A stretch of 64,000 nt of DNA from Glaciihabitans tibetensis. GTDB taxonomy: Bacteria > Actinomycetota > Actinomycetes > Actinomycetales > Microbacteriaceae. Below, in pieces: positions 9,933 to 18,079 of this stretch; position 1 is the stretch's first letter; every line of letters begins with the position of its first letter. The notes beneath the pieces were generated by a model. It was not told the DNA's origin and ran no database searches. It was given only the letters and a program-made list of their open reading frames with translations. Position numbers and translations under genes: made by a program. The stretch is taken from contig NZ_PVTL01000007.1 in NCBI RefSeq assembly GCF_003003265.1, positions 1 to 64,000 on the forward strand, written 5' to 3'.

Positions 9933-10754
9933 ATGACACCCCAAAGCCCAGCGTCCCTCGGCGCACGTTTTGACGTGCGCGAGTACGCCCGTACGGCCCG
10001 CGGCAATCACCGCGACGAGCTGCAGCTGGCGGACTACGCAACCGCTCCGCTCGACCCCGAATCGCTGCACGCAATTCGCTATTACGCGCGCCTCGAAAGC
10101 GCCACAATGGAGCACCTGCGTAACCTCCTGGTGACGGCGACCCACAAGGATGCACGGGTTACCGCATTCCTGGTGACGTGGGCCTTTGAGAAGTTCTGGA
10201 TCGCCGACGCGCTCGACGCCGTGCTCGAAGCGAACGGTCGTCCGCGCGCCCAGGATGAGGACGAGGGCGAGACCCGACACTCGAGGTCGGAGGCATCCGA
10301 GCGTCGCGGCCCGATCCGCCGTGCCCTCGCCGCGATTGCGCAGGGGGTGCCGATCATCGCGCTGCACATGGCCATGGGGCTTGTGGACGAGTGGGTGATG
10401 CGCGCGGCCTACGAGCGGCTCGCGGCCCGGAGCGAGAGCGCTGCTCTGTCCTCCACGGTCGCTCTCATTCTCGACGTCAAAAAGCGGCACGCCGCCTTCT
10501 TCGAGGACGAGGCGGTGCGACGCCTCACGGATTCCGCGCGGGCTGTTCGCCAGACCCGCCGCACGCTGCCCCGCATCGCCTGGCCGATTGGGTCGATCGA
10601 CCGCGCGGCCATCGACCGCAGCTTCTTCGAGAGCTACGTCTTCGGCGGGGACGAGGGCGCCGCACGCGCCCGGGATCTCGGCACCCAGGTCAGCGCGCTT
10701 CCCGGCATGACGCGTTCCATCGGTGACGCCGTCGCGCAGGGGCTTCGACCGTGA
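9933..10754 (+). CDS. Ferritin-like paralogue with a degraded di-iron site
   Basis: A 273-residue all-helical protein that aligns along most of its length with the ferritin-like protein at 13244-14038 (shared segments FDV.EY/KY, THK/SHK, FW..ADAL/GEAL, VHMAWG/LHMAMG, DEW/NEW, KRH/ARH). Of the six metal ligands of the intact paralogue it keeps E55, E153 and H186, but has K87, I90 and K183 at the other three. It is unlikely to bind a di-iron centre and may be a structural partner or pseudoenzyme. It also carries a polar insertion (about residues 103-125, Asp/Glu/Arg-rich). It is first in the operon, and its stop overlaps the GTG start of the reductase/phosphatase gene by 4 bp. Confidence 0.75.
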   Translation: MTPQSPASLGARFDVREYARTARGNHRDELQLADYATAPLDPESLHAIRYYARLESATMEHLRNLLVTATHKDARVTAFLVTWAFEKFWIADALDAVLEANGRPRAQDEDEGETRHSRSEASERRGPIRRALAAIAQGVPIIALHMAMGLVDEWVMRAAYERLAARSESAALSSTVALILDVKKRHAAFFEDEAVRRLTDSARAVRQTRRTLPRIAWPIGSIDRAAIDRSFFESYVFGGDEGAARARDLGTQVSALPGMTRSIGDAVAQGLRP

Positions 10755-13222
10755 GTGCGCATGCAGCTGGCGCGGGAGGCGCGGGCTCTGCGGGCGCGGC
10801 GGGTTCGGCGGGCTCGAGCGCGGGCATTACTTCTGGTGACCTGGGCACTGCCCACATCCTGCTGACGGGCGGCACCGGGTTCGTCGGCCAGGCGATCCTC
10901 GAACGGCTCCTGGAATCCCACCCCGGCACCACGGTCTCACTCCTCGTGCGCACGAAGGGCAGCACCAGCGGTCAGGACCGGCTGCGCAACCTGCTGCGCA
11001 AACCCGTCTTCTCCGTCTGGCGCGACCGGGTGGGCGACGCCGAGGTGGAACGCGCGGTTCGCGAGCGCCTGCGCGTCGTCGAGGGCAGCCTCTCGGCCTT
11101 TCCTGAGCTGCCGTCCGACCTAGACGTTGTCATCCACAGCGCCTCCACCGTCAGCTTCGACCCGCCCATCGACCAGGCCTTCGAGACCAATGTCGGCGGC
11201 GCCCTCGGGCTCTACAGCGCGCTCGCGGCCAGCGGCAGCAATCCCCACGTGGTGCACGTCTCCACCGCGTACGTCGGCGGTATCCGCAAGGGCATCGTGC
11301 CCGAGGCCCGCCTCACCCACGAGGTCGATTGGCGCGCCGAATACACGGCGGCGCAGGGCGCCCGTGAGCGCGTGCAAATGGCGTCGCGCCAACCAGAAAC
11401 GCTGCGGGGATTCATCCACACCGCCCGCGCCAAACACGGTAAAGAAGGCCCGCAGGCAGTCGCGACCGCGGCGGAGGCGGCACGCCTGGAGTGGGTGCAG
11501 TCCCGCCTGGTGGACTACGGGCGGATGCGTGCGGAGAGCCTCGGCTGGACCGACGTGTACACGCTCACGAAGGCCTTCGCCGAGCGCGCCGCCGAGCAGC
11601 TGTGGCCGGCCGCCGAGGGTCGCAGGCTCTCCGTTGTTCGTCCCGCGATCATCGAGAGCGCGCTGACCCACCCGTTCCCCGGCTGGATCGACGGGTTCAA
11701 GGTCGCCGACCCGCTCATCCTCGCCTACGGCCGCGGGGTTCTCCCCGAGTTCCCTGGCCTGCCAGACAGCGTGCTCGACGTGATCCCGGTGGACTTTGTG
11801 GTCAACGCGATCCTCGCGGTCGCGAGCAACCCGCCGGCCGCAGACCCCCAGTACTTTCACGTGAGTTCCGGCGCGAGTAACCCGCTGCCGATCCATCGCA
11901 TGCTGCAGAACATGAACGACTTCTTCACCGCCAACCCGATGCCGCACGCCGAGCACGGGCACGTGCGCGTTCCCACCTGGAAGTTCCCCGGCGGCCGACG
12001 GGTCGACCGGGCGCTCCGCGGCGAGCGGCGCCGGGTGCTGCAGAGCCGGATGCTGATCGAGCGTCTGCCCTCAAACGAGGCAACCCGCGCCCGCATCGCG
12101 AAGCTGCAGACCCGCCTGAGCGATCTCGAGTCGCTGCAGAATTTCGCCGAACTCTACCGGGCGTACGTGCAGACGGAGATCATCTTCGACGACACCCGAA
12201 CGAAGGCGCTGTTCCGTTCCCTGCCCGAAGCTGTGCAGGCCGACGCCGGATTCGACGTGGCGAGCATCGACTGGGAGGACTACCTCGGCCGGGTGCACTT
12301 CCCGGCGATCACCACCCTCACCCGCGCATTCGCGGTGCGCCGGCCGGAGACCGCCCGCACGGCGAAGGCCCTGCCCGAGAGATCCGACGTGGTCGCCGTC
12401 TTCGACCTCGAGGGCACCGTCGTCGACTCGAACATCGTGGAGCAGTACCTCTGGGTGCGCTCCGCCGGCCTCCGAAAAGCCGCCTGGCCCGCCGAGGTCA
12501 TCGGATTGCTCGCAGATCTGCCGCGGTATCTTGCCGCAGAACGCCGCGATCGCGGCGAGTTCATCCGTGTTTTCCTGCGCCGATATAGCGGGATGCCGGC
12601 AGAGCGACTCGACCGGGTGGTGGCCGGCGGATACCGTGACACGTTGCTGCGTCACACCATGCCCGAGGCCATCGCGCGCATCCAGGAGCACCGCGCCGCC
12701 GGCCACCGCACGGTGCTGGTGACCGGATCGATCGGAGCCCTCGTGGCCCCTCTTGCGCACCTCTTCGACGAGGTGGTTGCCGGGTCGATGCACGAGCGCG
12801 ACGGGATCCTCACGGGGTACCTCGCCCAGCCGCCCATCGTCGACGAGGCGCGTGCGGCGTGGCTTCGGCACTACGCCGAGCAGCACAACATCGACCTCGC
12901 GCAGTCCTACGGGTACGGCGACAGCCACGCCGACCTCGTCTGGCTCGAACTGCTGGGTCACCCGCATGCGGTCAACCCCGACACCAATCTGTCGCGGGAA
13001 GCGCAACGAAGACGTTGGAGGATCCACAATTGGAAACGGGGCAGCCAGCGTGCTGTGCTCCCCGCGCCCGCACCTGCACCCGCTTCGGTGAGTGCCGGGC
13101 TTGCACCCGTGGGCGCCGCAGAGTCTGTGGCTTCTGCGGAGCCGGCACCCACCGACATCCGCCTGACAAACGGTCCTGATCTCACCGCTGACAACCCGAA
13201 AGGAGTGGGAACCGCCACCTAG
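10751..13222 (+). CDS. Fatty acyl-CoA reductase-like SDR fused to a HAD-IB phosphatase
   Basis: An 823-residue two-enzyme fusion. Residues about 35-420 form an extended SDR of the male-sterility/fatty acyl-CoA reductase type, with nucleotide motif TGGTGFVG (39-46), HSASTVSF, and YTLTK as the YxxxK pair near residue 269. Residues about 545-770 are a HAD-IB phosphatase: nucleophile motif FDLEGTVVDSN, motif II VLVTGSIG, and YGYGDSHADLVWLELLG with the acidic motif. Between them lies a helical linker resembling the FAR C-terminal region. The reductase should make fatty aldehyde or alcohol from acyl-CoA, which feeds AGPS. The phosphatase could remove phosphate from an alkyl-glycerol-phosphate intermediate (inference). 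The GTG start overlaps the upstream gene; the first 30 residues are Gly/Ala/Ser low complexity. The C-terminal tail is Ala/Pro-rich. Confidence 0.8.
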   Translation: MSAHAAGAGGAGSAGAAGSAGSSAGITSGDLGTAHILLTGGTGFVGQAILERLLESHPGTTVSLLVRTKGSTSGQDRLRNLLRKPVFSVWRDRVGDAEVERAVRERLRVVEGSLSAFPELPSDLDVVIHSASTVSFDPPIDQAFETNVGGALGLYSALAASGSNPHVVHVSTAYVGGIRKGIVPEARLTHEVDWRAEYTAAQGARERVQMASRQPETLRGFIHTARAKHGKEGPQAVATAAEAARLEWVQSRLVDYGRMRAESLGWTDVYTLTKAFAERAAEQLWPAAEGRRLSVVRPAIIESALTHPFPGWIDGFKVADPLILAYGRGVLPEFPGLPDSVLDVIPVDFVVNAILAVASNPPAADPQYFHVSSGASNPLPIHRMLQNMNDFFTANPMPHAEHGHVRVPTWKFPGGRRVDRALRGERRRVLQSRMLIERLPSNEATRARIAKLQTRLSDLESLQNFAELYRAYVQTEIIFDDTRTKALFRSLPEAVQADAGFDVASIDWEDYLGRVHFPAITTLTRAFAVRRPETARTAKALPERSDVVAVFDLEGTVVDSNIVEQYLWVRSAGLRKAAWPAEVIGLLADLPRYLAAERRDRGEFIRVFLRRYSGMPAERLDRVVAGGYRDTLLRHTMPEAIARIQEHRAAGHRTVLVTGSIGALVAPLAHLFDEVVAGSMHERDGILTGYLAQPPIVDEARAAWLRHYAEQHNIDLAQSYGYGDSHADLVWLELLGHPHAVNPDTNLSREAQRRRWRIHNWKRGSQRAVLPAPAPAPASVSAGLAPVGAAESVASAEPAPTDIRLTNGPDLTADNPKGVGTAT

Positions 13223-13243
13223 GAGGCGACTTCCTCACATCTC

Positions 13244-14038
13244 ATGGCATTCGACGTAGACAAGTACACGGCGACATCGGTCGCGGTGAACTGGGCGGAC
13301 CTCGACCTCGCGCGATTCCGCGAGCACCCCTTGCCCGAGGGTTCGTTGCGCACGCTCCGGTATATGGCGGATGTGGAATATCACACCGTCTGCTACACCC
13401 GCGACCTGCTCACCACGCCCTCCCACAAGGAGGCGGACATGAGCGCGTTTATGACGATGTGGAACCGCGAAGAGTTCTGGCACGGTGAAGCGCTCGCCGA
13501 GGTGCTGAGCTACCACGACATCACGGTCGACTTCGACGAGCTGAAGGCCAACCGCCTGAAGCTCGGGTGGAAGGACCGTCTCGACCCGATCAAGCAGTCC
13601 GTCGTGGGCAAGCTCGTCGGAATGGACTTCGTCGCCGTGCACATGGCCTGGGGCGCCGCGAACGAGTGGTCGGCGATCACCGCCTATAACCGCATGGCGG
13701 AGCTCGAGGAGGATCCGGTGCTTGCCGAGCTGCTCAAGCGAATCGCGAAGCAGGAGGCGCGGCACGTCGCGTTCTACACCTCGCAGGCCCGCGACCGCCT
13801 CGCAAAGAGCAAGAAGGCGCAGGTGTTCGCGCGCTTCGCCCTGAGCAACTTCTGGGCGCCCGTCGGCTCCAGCATCATGGACAAGGTCGAGGTGCAGCAC
13901 GTCATGGGCCACCTGATGGGTGGGCCCGAGGGTCGCAAGGCCGCGCGCAAGATCGACACCGCCATCTCGGGCCTGCCCGGGCTGCAGGGGCTCACGATCG
14001 TGGACGATTCGCTGAACGCGCTGGGCATCGCGGCGTAG
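13244..14038 (+). CDS. Ferritin-like di-iron protein with intact metal site (candidate lipid oxidase/desaturase)
   Basis: A 264-residue helical protein with a complete ferritin-type ligand set: E45 (VEYHT), E77 and H80 (EEFWH), E141 (NEW), E171 and H174 (QEARH). The spacing suits a four-helix-bundle carboxylate-bridged di-iron enzyme, such as acyl-ACP desaturases or AurF-like oxygenases, but I cannot assign it to a characterised family. It is the last gene of the operon. A strong AGGAGG lies unusually far upstream (about 18 bases before ATG 13244), with no better start visible. In an ether-lipid operon an O2-activating di-iron enzyme could desaturate the alkyl ether to a vinyl ether or oxidise the alkyl chain; this is inference. 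It is soluble-looking, with no evident transmembrane helix. Confidence 0.75.
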   Translation: MAFDVDKYTATSVAVNWADLDLARFREHPLPEGSLRTLRYMADVEYHTVCYTRDLLTTPSHKEADMSAFMTMWNREEFWHGEALAEVLSYHDITVDFDELKANRLKLGWKDRLDPIKQSVVGKLVGMDFVAVHMAWGAANEWSAITAYNRMAELEEDPVLAELLKRIAKQEARHVAFYTSQARDRLAKSKKAQVFARFALSNFWAPVGSSIMDKVEVQHVMGHLMGGPEGRKAARKIDTAISGLPGLQGLTIVDDSLNALGIAA

Positions 14039-14093
14039 CGGTCTTGGTGGGGCGACCGGGTGCCGGGAACGCCTGGGCGACCGGGTGCGCCTG

Positions 14094-14423
14094 GGCGGTG
14101 TCGCGACTGGTCGAGTGAGCCGCGCGAATTCCGTGAGGTGTCACGAATGGTTCGTGAGGTGTCACGAATGGTTACTGGGCGAAATCCGAAGTGTCGCAAG
14201 TGGTCGAACCGTGCGCGTGAGGTGTCGCGTTTTGTCGAGCGTCATCGGTGACGTGTCACGATTCGTCGTAACTTCGTCGCGCGTTGCGACCACTTGGGCC
14301 ACCTCAGCGCGAGCGTCGCCTTACGGAGCGTGAGGTGTCACGATTTGTCGGGCGGACCTACCTGGCTCCAGCGACAAAACGGGGCACCTCACCCCTCTGG
14401 GCCCGAGGTGTCCCGTTTTGTCG
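14094..14423. repeat. Array 1 of a degenerate 20-bp motif, about 31-bp phased
   Basis: About nine copies of a motif close to GAGGTGTCACGATTTGTCG fill the gap after the ferritin-like gene. Using the GTGTC core as anchor, copies begin at 14098, 14138, 14159, 14191, 14222, 14253, 14335 and 14408, with one inverted copy at about 14372-14392. Spacing is 31-32 bp in the central run, then an 82-bp step containing TCGTAACTTCGTCG and GTTGCGACC. The same order (31, 31, 82) occurs in the second array at 19181-19491. I see no gene in this 460-base stretch. Confidence 0.85.
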
Positions 14424-14502
14424 CGGCGGCGACGCGGGAGTCGGCCGGCGGCGCCTGGACGATGGCGCCTGGCCGGCGGCGCCTGGACGACGGCGCCCGC
14501 GG

Positions 14503-15078
14503 CTACGCGGGGACCGCGGCGAGCTCGTCGTAGGTGGCGAACTTTGTGGCGATGTCGCTGCCGGTGAAGTTGCCCACCCAGCCGTCGTCGTCGTGGAAGA
14601 AGCGCACCGAGACGTACTCGGGGCGCGTGCCCATGTCGAACCAGTGGGTCGTGTTCGCCGGAACGGAGATGACGTCGCCGGCCTCACAGAAGACCGCGTG
14701 CACCTTGCCGGCGACGCGCAGGTAGAACACGCCGGAGCCGCGAGCGAAGAAGCGGTCTTCGTCGTCGTCGTGCTGGTGCTCACTGAGGAACTTCTGGCGA
14801 GCGGTCGCGGCGGTCTCTGCGTACGCGGGGTCCTCCGAGGGCGCGATCGCGACCACGTCGACGAGCGTGTAGCCCTGCGCGGCGTTGACCGCGTCGATCT
14901 CGGTCTTGTAGGCGGCGAGCACCTCGTCCTGCGTGGGGTTCTCGCCCAGTTCTTTGAGCTCCCAACGGCCGAAGCGCACGCCCAAGGGGGAGAGGACCGC
15001 GCCGATGGTTGCGGCATCGCGGGTCTGGATGGTGGGGGTCGTTTCGTCGGTTTCGTCCCAGACGGTCAGAAGAGTCAT
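14503..15078 (-). CDS. mtnD: Acireductone dioxygenase
   Basis: A 191-residue cupin-fold metalloenzyme that oxidises acireductone to 2-keto-4-methylthiobutyrate and formate in methionine salvage (the Ni form gives an off-pathway product). The metal ligands H101, H103, E107 (in SEHQHDDDEDRFF) and H145 (NTTHWFDMG) are all present, and the length is typical. It is transcribed divergently from the sugar-type ABC importer and stands 6.6 kb from the other mtn genes of this window. Its C-terminus (ATYDELAAVPA) is normal. The start at ATG 15078 is followed directly by conserved-looking sequence. Confidence 0.9.
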   Translation of the reverse strand: MTLLTVWDETDETTPTIQTRDAATIGAVLSPLGVRFGRWELKELGENPTQDEVLAAYKTEIDAVNAAQGYTLVDVVAIAPSEDPAYAETAATARQKFLSEHQHDDDEDRFFARGSGVFYLRVAGKVHAVFCEAGDVISVPANTTHWFDMGTRPEYVSVRFFHDDDGWVGNFTGSDIATKFATYDELAAVPA

Positions 15079-15094
15079 AGCCGCAATATTATTC

Positions 15095-15112
15095 GCCGCA
15101 GCATTCTGCGGC
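15095..15112. promoter_or_regulatory. Perfect inverted repeat in the mtnD/ABC divergent promoter region
   Basis: GCCGCAG (15095-15101), loop CATT, CTGCGGC (15106-15112). It lies 17 bases from the mtnD start and 119 bases from the ABC operon start. It could be an operator or the hairpin of a short mtnD leader. Confidence 0.45.
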
Positions 15113-15230
15113 GCCCCGCAGGACGATCAGCCGTAACACGGTGTCACAGAAAGTGCATTCGCAGCCCGTCCTTGGTTGCATAAGCCTGCCCTCCTTGCCG
15201 CAGCACTTCCTTCTCGAAAGTACGCATCCC

Positions 15231-16328
15231 ATGGCTAAGCCCCGCAGCATCCCCTTCGCCCCCCTCGTCACCCTCGCCGCGACCGCACTGCTCGCCCTCT
15301 CCGGCTGCGCCCAGTCGAGTGCTGAAACCGCCCCCGCCCCCGAGACCACCGCGAAGGCCGCGACCGCCGACCTTCCCGCGCCGTTCGACGGCGACCCGGT
15401 CAGCGTTGCCCTGGTGCGCCAGAGTGGCGCGGGCGACTACTTCGAGTCATGGGGCGCCGGTGCCGAGGCCCAGGCCGCGCTCGCGAATATCGAGCTGACG
15501 ATCACCGATGCCCGCAACGACAACGCGAAGCAGGCGAGCGACCTCGAGCAGGCGATTGCCTCCGAGCCCGACGCGATCATCGTCGACCACGGCCAGACAG
15601 ACACCCTCCAGCCGCTGATCACCCGGGCGGTCGACGCGGGCATCCCGGTCGTCGTCTACGACCTCGCGTTGACAGACGCGACGGGTGTGGTGACCACGTC
15701 CCAGTCAGACGAGTCGATGGCGACAGGGGTCCTCGACCAGCTGATCGAGGACGTTGGCGCCGGCGCGAAGGTCGGCTACGTGTCCGCGACCGGGTACGCG
15801 GCCCTCGACCGCCGAGCCGTCGTCTGGAACGAGTTCGTCGAGGAAAACGACCTCGACGTTGTGTTCTCGACCGGCAAGGTGACGGATTCCACCGCGAGCG
15901 ACAATATTCCCCTGGTGGATGCCGCGCTCAAACAGAACCCGGACGTGCAGGCGATCTTCGCCCCCTACGACGAGATCACGAAGGGCGTAGTTCAGGCCGT
16001 CTCGCAGAACAACCTGTCCTCGAGCGTGAAGGTGTACGGAATCGATATCTCCAACGCCGACCTCGAGGTAATCAACGCGGAGAACAGCCCGTGGGTCGCA
16101 ACCTCAGCCACCGATCCCACCGCCATCGGCGCGGCCGTCGTGCGCACCCTCGCGCTGCAGCTCGCGGGCGAACTCGAGGAGACCGACGTGCAGTTCCCCG
16201 CGATCACCATCACGCAGGAGTTCCTAGCCGACAACGACGTGGACAACGTCGCAGCCCTGCGCGTGGCGGAGCCGACCCTGACCCTCGACACCACCCTCGT
16301 CACGGATTGGCTGCCGGCCGCTTCGTGA
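15231..16328 (+). CDS. Sugar ABC transporter substrate-binding lipoprotein (RbsB-like)
   Basis: A 365-residue periplasmic-binding-protein type I family member. Residues 1-26 form a lipoprotein signal peptide with lipobox LSGC (C26), so the mature protein is membrane-tethered. The ligand-binding fold follows with VALVRQSGAGDYFESWGAGAEAQA, an early hinge segment, and AIIVDHGQTDTLQPLITRAVDAGIPVVVYD, typical of RbsB-like proteins. Ribose-like sugars are the expected ligand class. Position next to mtnD suggests methylthioribose as a specific candidate, since a cytoplasmic MtnK kinase is encoded nearby. Its stop overlaps the ATPase start by 4 bp. Confidence 0.85.
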   Translation: MAKPRSIPFAPLVTLAATALLALSGCAQSSAETAPAPETTAKAATADLPAPFDGDPVSVALVRQSGAGDYFESWGAGAEAQAALANIELTITDARNDNAKQASDLEQAIASEPDAIIVDHGQTDTLQPLITRAVDAGIPVVVYDLALTDATGVVTTSQSDESMATGVLDQLIEDVGAGAKVGYVSATGYAALDRRAVVWNEFVEENDLDVVFSTGKVTDSTASDNIPLVDAALKQNPDVQAIFAPYDEITKGVVQAVSQNNLSSSVKVYGIDISNADLEVINAENSPWVATSATDPTAIGAAVVRTLALQLAGELEETDVQFPAITITQEFLADNDVDNVAALRVAEPTLTLDTTLVTDWLPAAS

Positions 16329-18079
16329 GTCTGAGCAACGCGTCACCCGAATCACCCGCGTCGCCCCCGTCGCCCGCCGAGGGAAACGACACCACCGTCG
16401 TTTCCCTCCCAGGCGATTCCAACAATGGCTTTTCCGACAGCGCGCCTTCCGACACCGTCGTCTCCCTCAGTGGCGTTTCTGTCTCCTACGGCTCGAACCT
16501 CGTGCTGCGGGACGTCACCCTGAGCTTCGCCGCCGGTCGCATCACCGCGCTGCTCGGCGCGAACGGCGCGGGCAAGTCGACCCTGATCAAGGCACTCTCG
16601 GGGGCGAACCCGCGATACTCGGGCACCATCGAAGTTGGCGGCGCGGTCGTGGCGCTGAGCAGCCCGACCGTTGCGCGCGGGCACGGTATCTCCGCGGTGC
16701 ACCAGAAGGTTGCCGACGGTATTGTTCCGGGCCTCACTGTGGCCGAGAACGTGCTGCTGGATGACCTGGCCGGCAGCCGGCATCCGCTTCGAAATAGACG
16801 TCGTGATCTGGTCGATGCCCGCGCAGCCCTCGCCGTGCTGGGGCTCGAGTGGTCCGACCGTGTTTTGAGGGCGGATGCCGGGGACCTGCGCATCTCGGAC
16901 GCGCAGTTGCTGATTCTCGCGCGGGCGCTGCGCAGCCGACCCCGATTGCTGATCCTCGACGAGCCGACGTCGGCGCTGACCTCCGCGGAATCCGACCGAC
17001 TGTTCGAGGTGCTGCGAGCGCTGCGCGCCGACGGACTCGCGATCGTGTACGTGTCCCACCGCTTCGGAGAGATCGAGGCGCTCGCCGACAGCGCCGTGGT
17101 GCTGCGCGACGGCGTTGTGCAGAGCCACAGCGAACGCCCGTTCGTCTGGAACGGCATCCTGCACGACATGCTGGGGCGCGCGACCGAACTGACCCACCAG
17201 CGGGCCCAAAGCGACCGGGGAGCGACCACCGTCGCGGAGGTCAGCGCGGTCACGCTGCTGGCCGAGTCGGCGCCGGTGTCGCTCGCGATTCGCGGTGGTG
17301 AGGTGCTGGGAATTCTGGGTCTCATCGGCGCGGGAAAGACCGAGCTCGCCGAGATCCTGGCGGGCCTGGCGAAGCCCCGAGCCGGCGCTCCCGCGGGTGC
17401 TCTTGCGGGCGCTCCCGCGGGCACGCTGACCCTCGGCGGCGAGCCGTATGCGCCGCGCCGGCCGTGGGACGCCATCCGCGCCGGGGTGGTTCTGGTTCCG
17501 GAGGACCGGCAGCGCCAGGGAATCCTGCCGGGCTGGTCGGTGATGCACAACATTTCGCTGCCGTTCCTGCGGGCCTCCTCACGGCTCGGAACGCTGCGCT
17601 CCAGTCGCGAAAGCACGCGCGCCTCCGAGGTAGTCAGCGCGCTCGATGTCGTGACGGAAAACCTCAATACTCCGATCGACGACCTGTCCGGCGGCAACCA
17701 GCAGAAGGTCGTCGTCGGCCGCTGGCTATCGGCCGAGCCGCGGCTGGCGATCCTCGATGAACCGTTCCGCGGGGTCGACATTGCCGCGCGGCGCGAGATC
17801 GGCGCGCGGCTGACCACGCTCGTGCGCACCGGAGCCGCCGCCGTTGTTCTGTCCAGCGATGTCGACGAGATCGTGGAGGTGTCCGACCGCATCATCGTGC
17901 TGGTCGCCGGCTCGATCGCTCTCGATGGCTACGCCGACGAACTCGACCGCTCCACGATCGTCGAGGCATTCCTCGGCGAGACTGCGGGCAACGCTTCGCC
18001 CCGCGACGGTGCGCCCGGCGAGACTGAGCCCCGTGACATCCCCCAGCACCCGCCCCTAGTGAACGGCCCCAGACTGTGA
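16325..18079 (+). CDS. Sugar ABC transporter ATP-binding protein (RbsA/MglA-like, two NBDs)
   Basis: A 584-residue protein with two nucleotide-binding domains. The first has Walker A GANGAGKST, a degenerate signature (RISDAQLLILARAL) and Walker B LLILDEPTSAL. The second has GLIGAGKTEL, a canonical LSGGNQQKVVVGRWL and LAILDEPFRGVD. This asymmetric pattern is standard for CUT2 sugar importers. It starts at GTG 16325 overlapping the binding-protein stop, and a Ser/Pro-rich N-terminal extension of about 45 residues precedes the first domain. An Ala/Gly-rich repeat (GAPAGALAGAPAG) interrupts the second domain near residue 355. It energises the permease encoded directly downstream. Confidence 0.9.
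   Translation: MSLSNASPESPASPPSPAEGNDTTVVSLPGDSNNGFSDSAPSDTVVSLSGVSVSYGSNLVLRDVTLSFAAGRITALLGANGAGKSTLIKALSGANPRYSGTIEVGGAVVALSSPTVARGHGISAVHQKVADGIVPGLTVAENVLLDDLAGSRHPLRNRRRDLVDARAALAVLGLEWSDRVLRADAGDLRISDAQLLILARALRSRPRLLILDEPTSALTSAESDRLFEVLRALRADGLAIVYVSHRFGEIEALADSAVVLRDGVVQSHSERPFVWNGILHDMLGRATELTHQRAQSDRGATTVAEVSAVTLLAESAPVSLAIRGGEVLGILGLIGAGKTELAEILAGLAKPRAGAPAGALAGAPAGTLTLGGEPYAPRRPWDAIRAGVVLVPEDRQRQGILPGWSVMHNISLPFLRASSRLGTLRSSRESTRASEVVSALDVVTENLNTPIDDLSGGNQQKVVVGRWLSAEPRLAILDEPFRGVDIAARREIGARLTTLVRTGAAAVVLSSDVDEIVEVSDRIIVLVAGSIALDGYADELDRSTIVEAFLGETAGNASPRDGAPGETEPRDIPQHPPLVNGPRL

Noticed and set aside
6638-14038. Wax-ester biosynthesis as the role of the cluster
   Set aside because: A reductase and acyltransferase would also fit wax esters, but no WS/DGAT (HHxxxDG) gene is present, whereas the AGPS-specific motif is.
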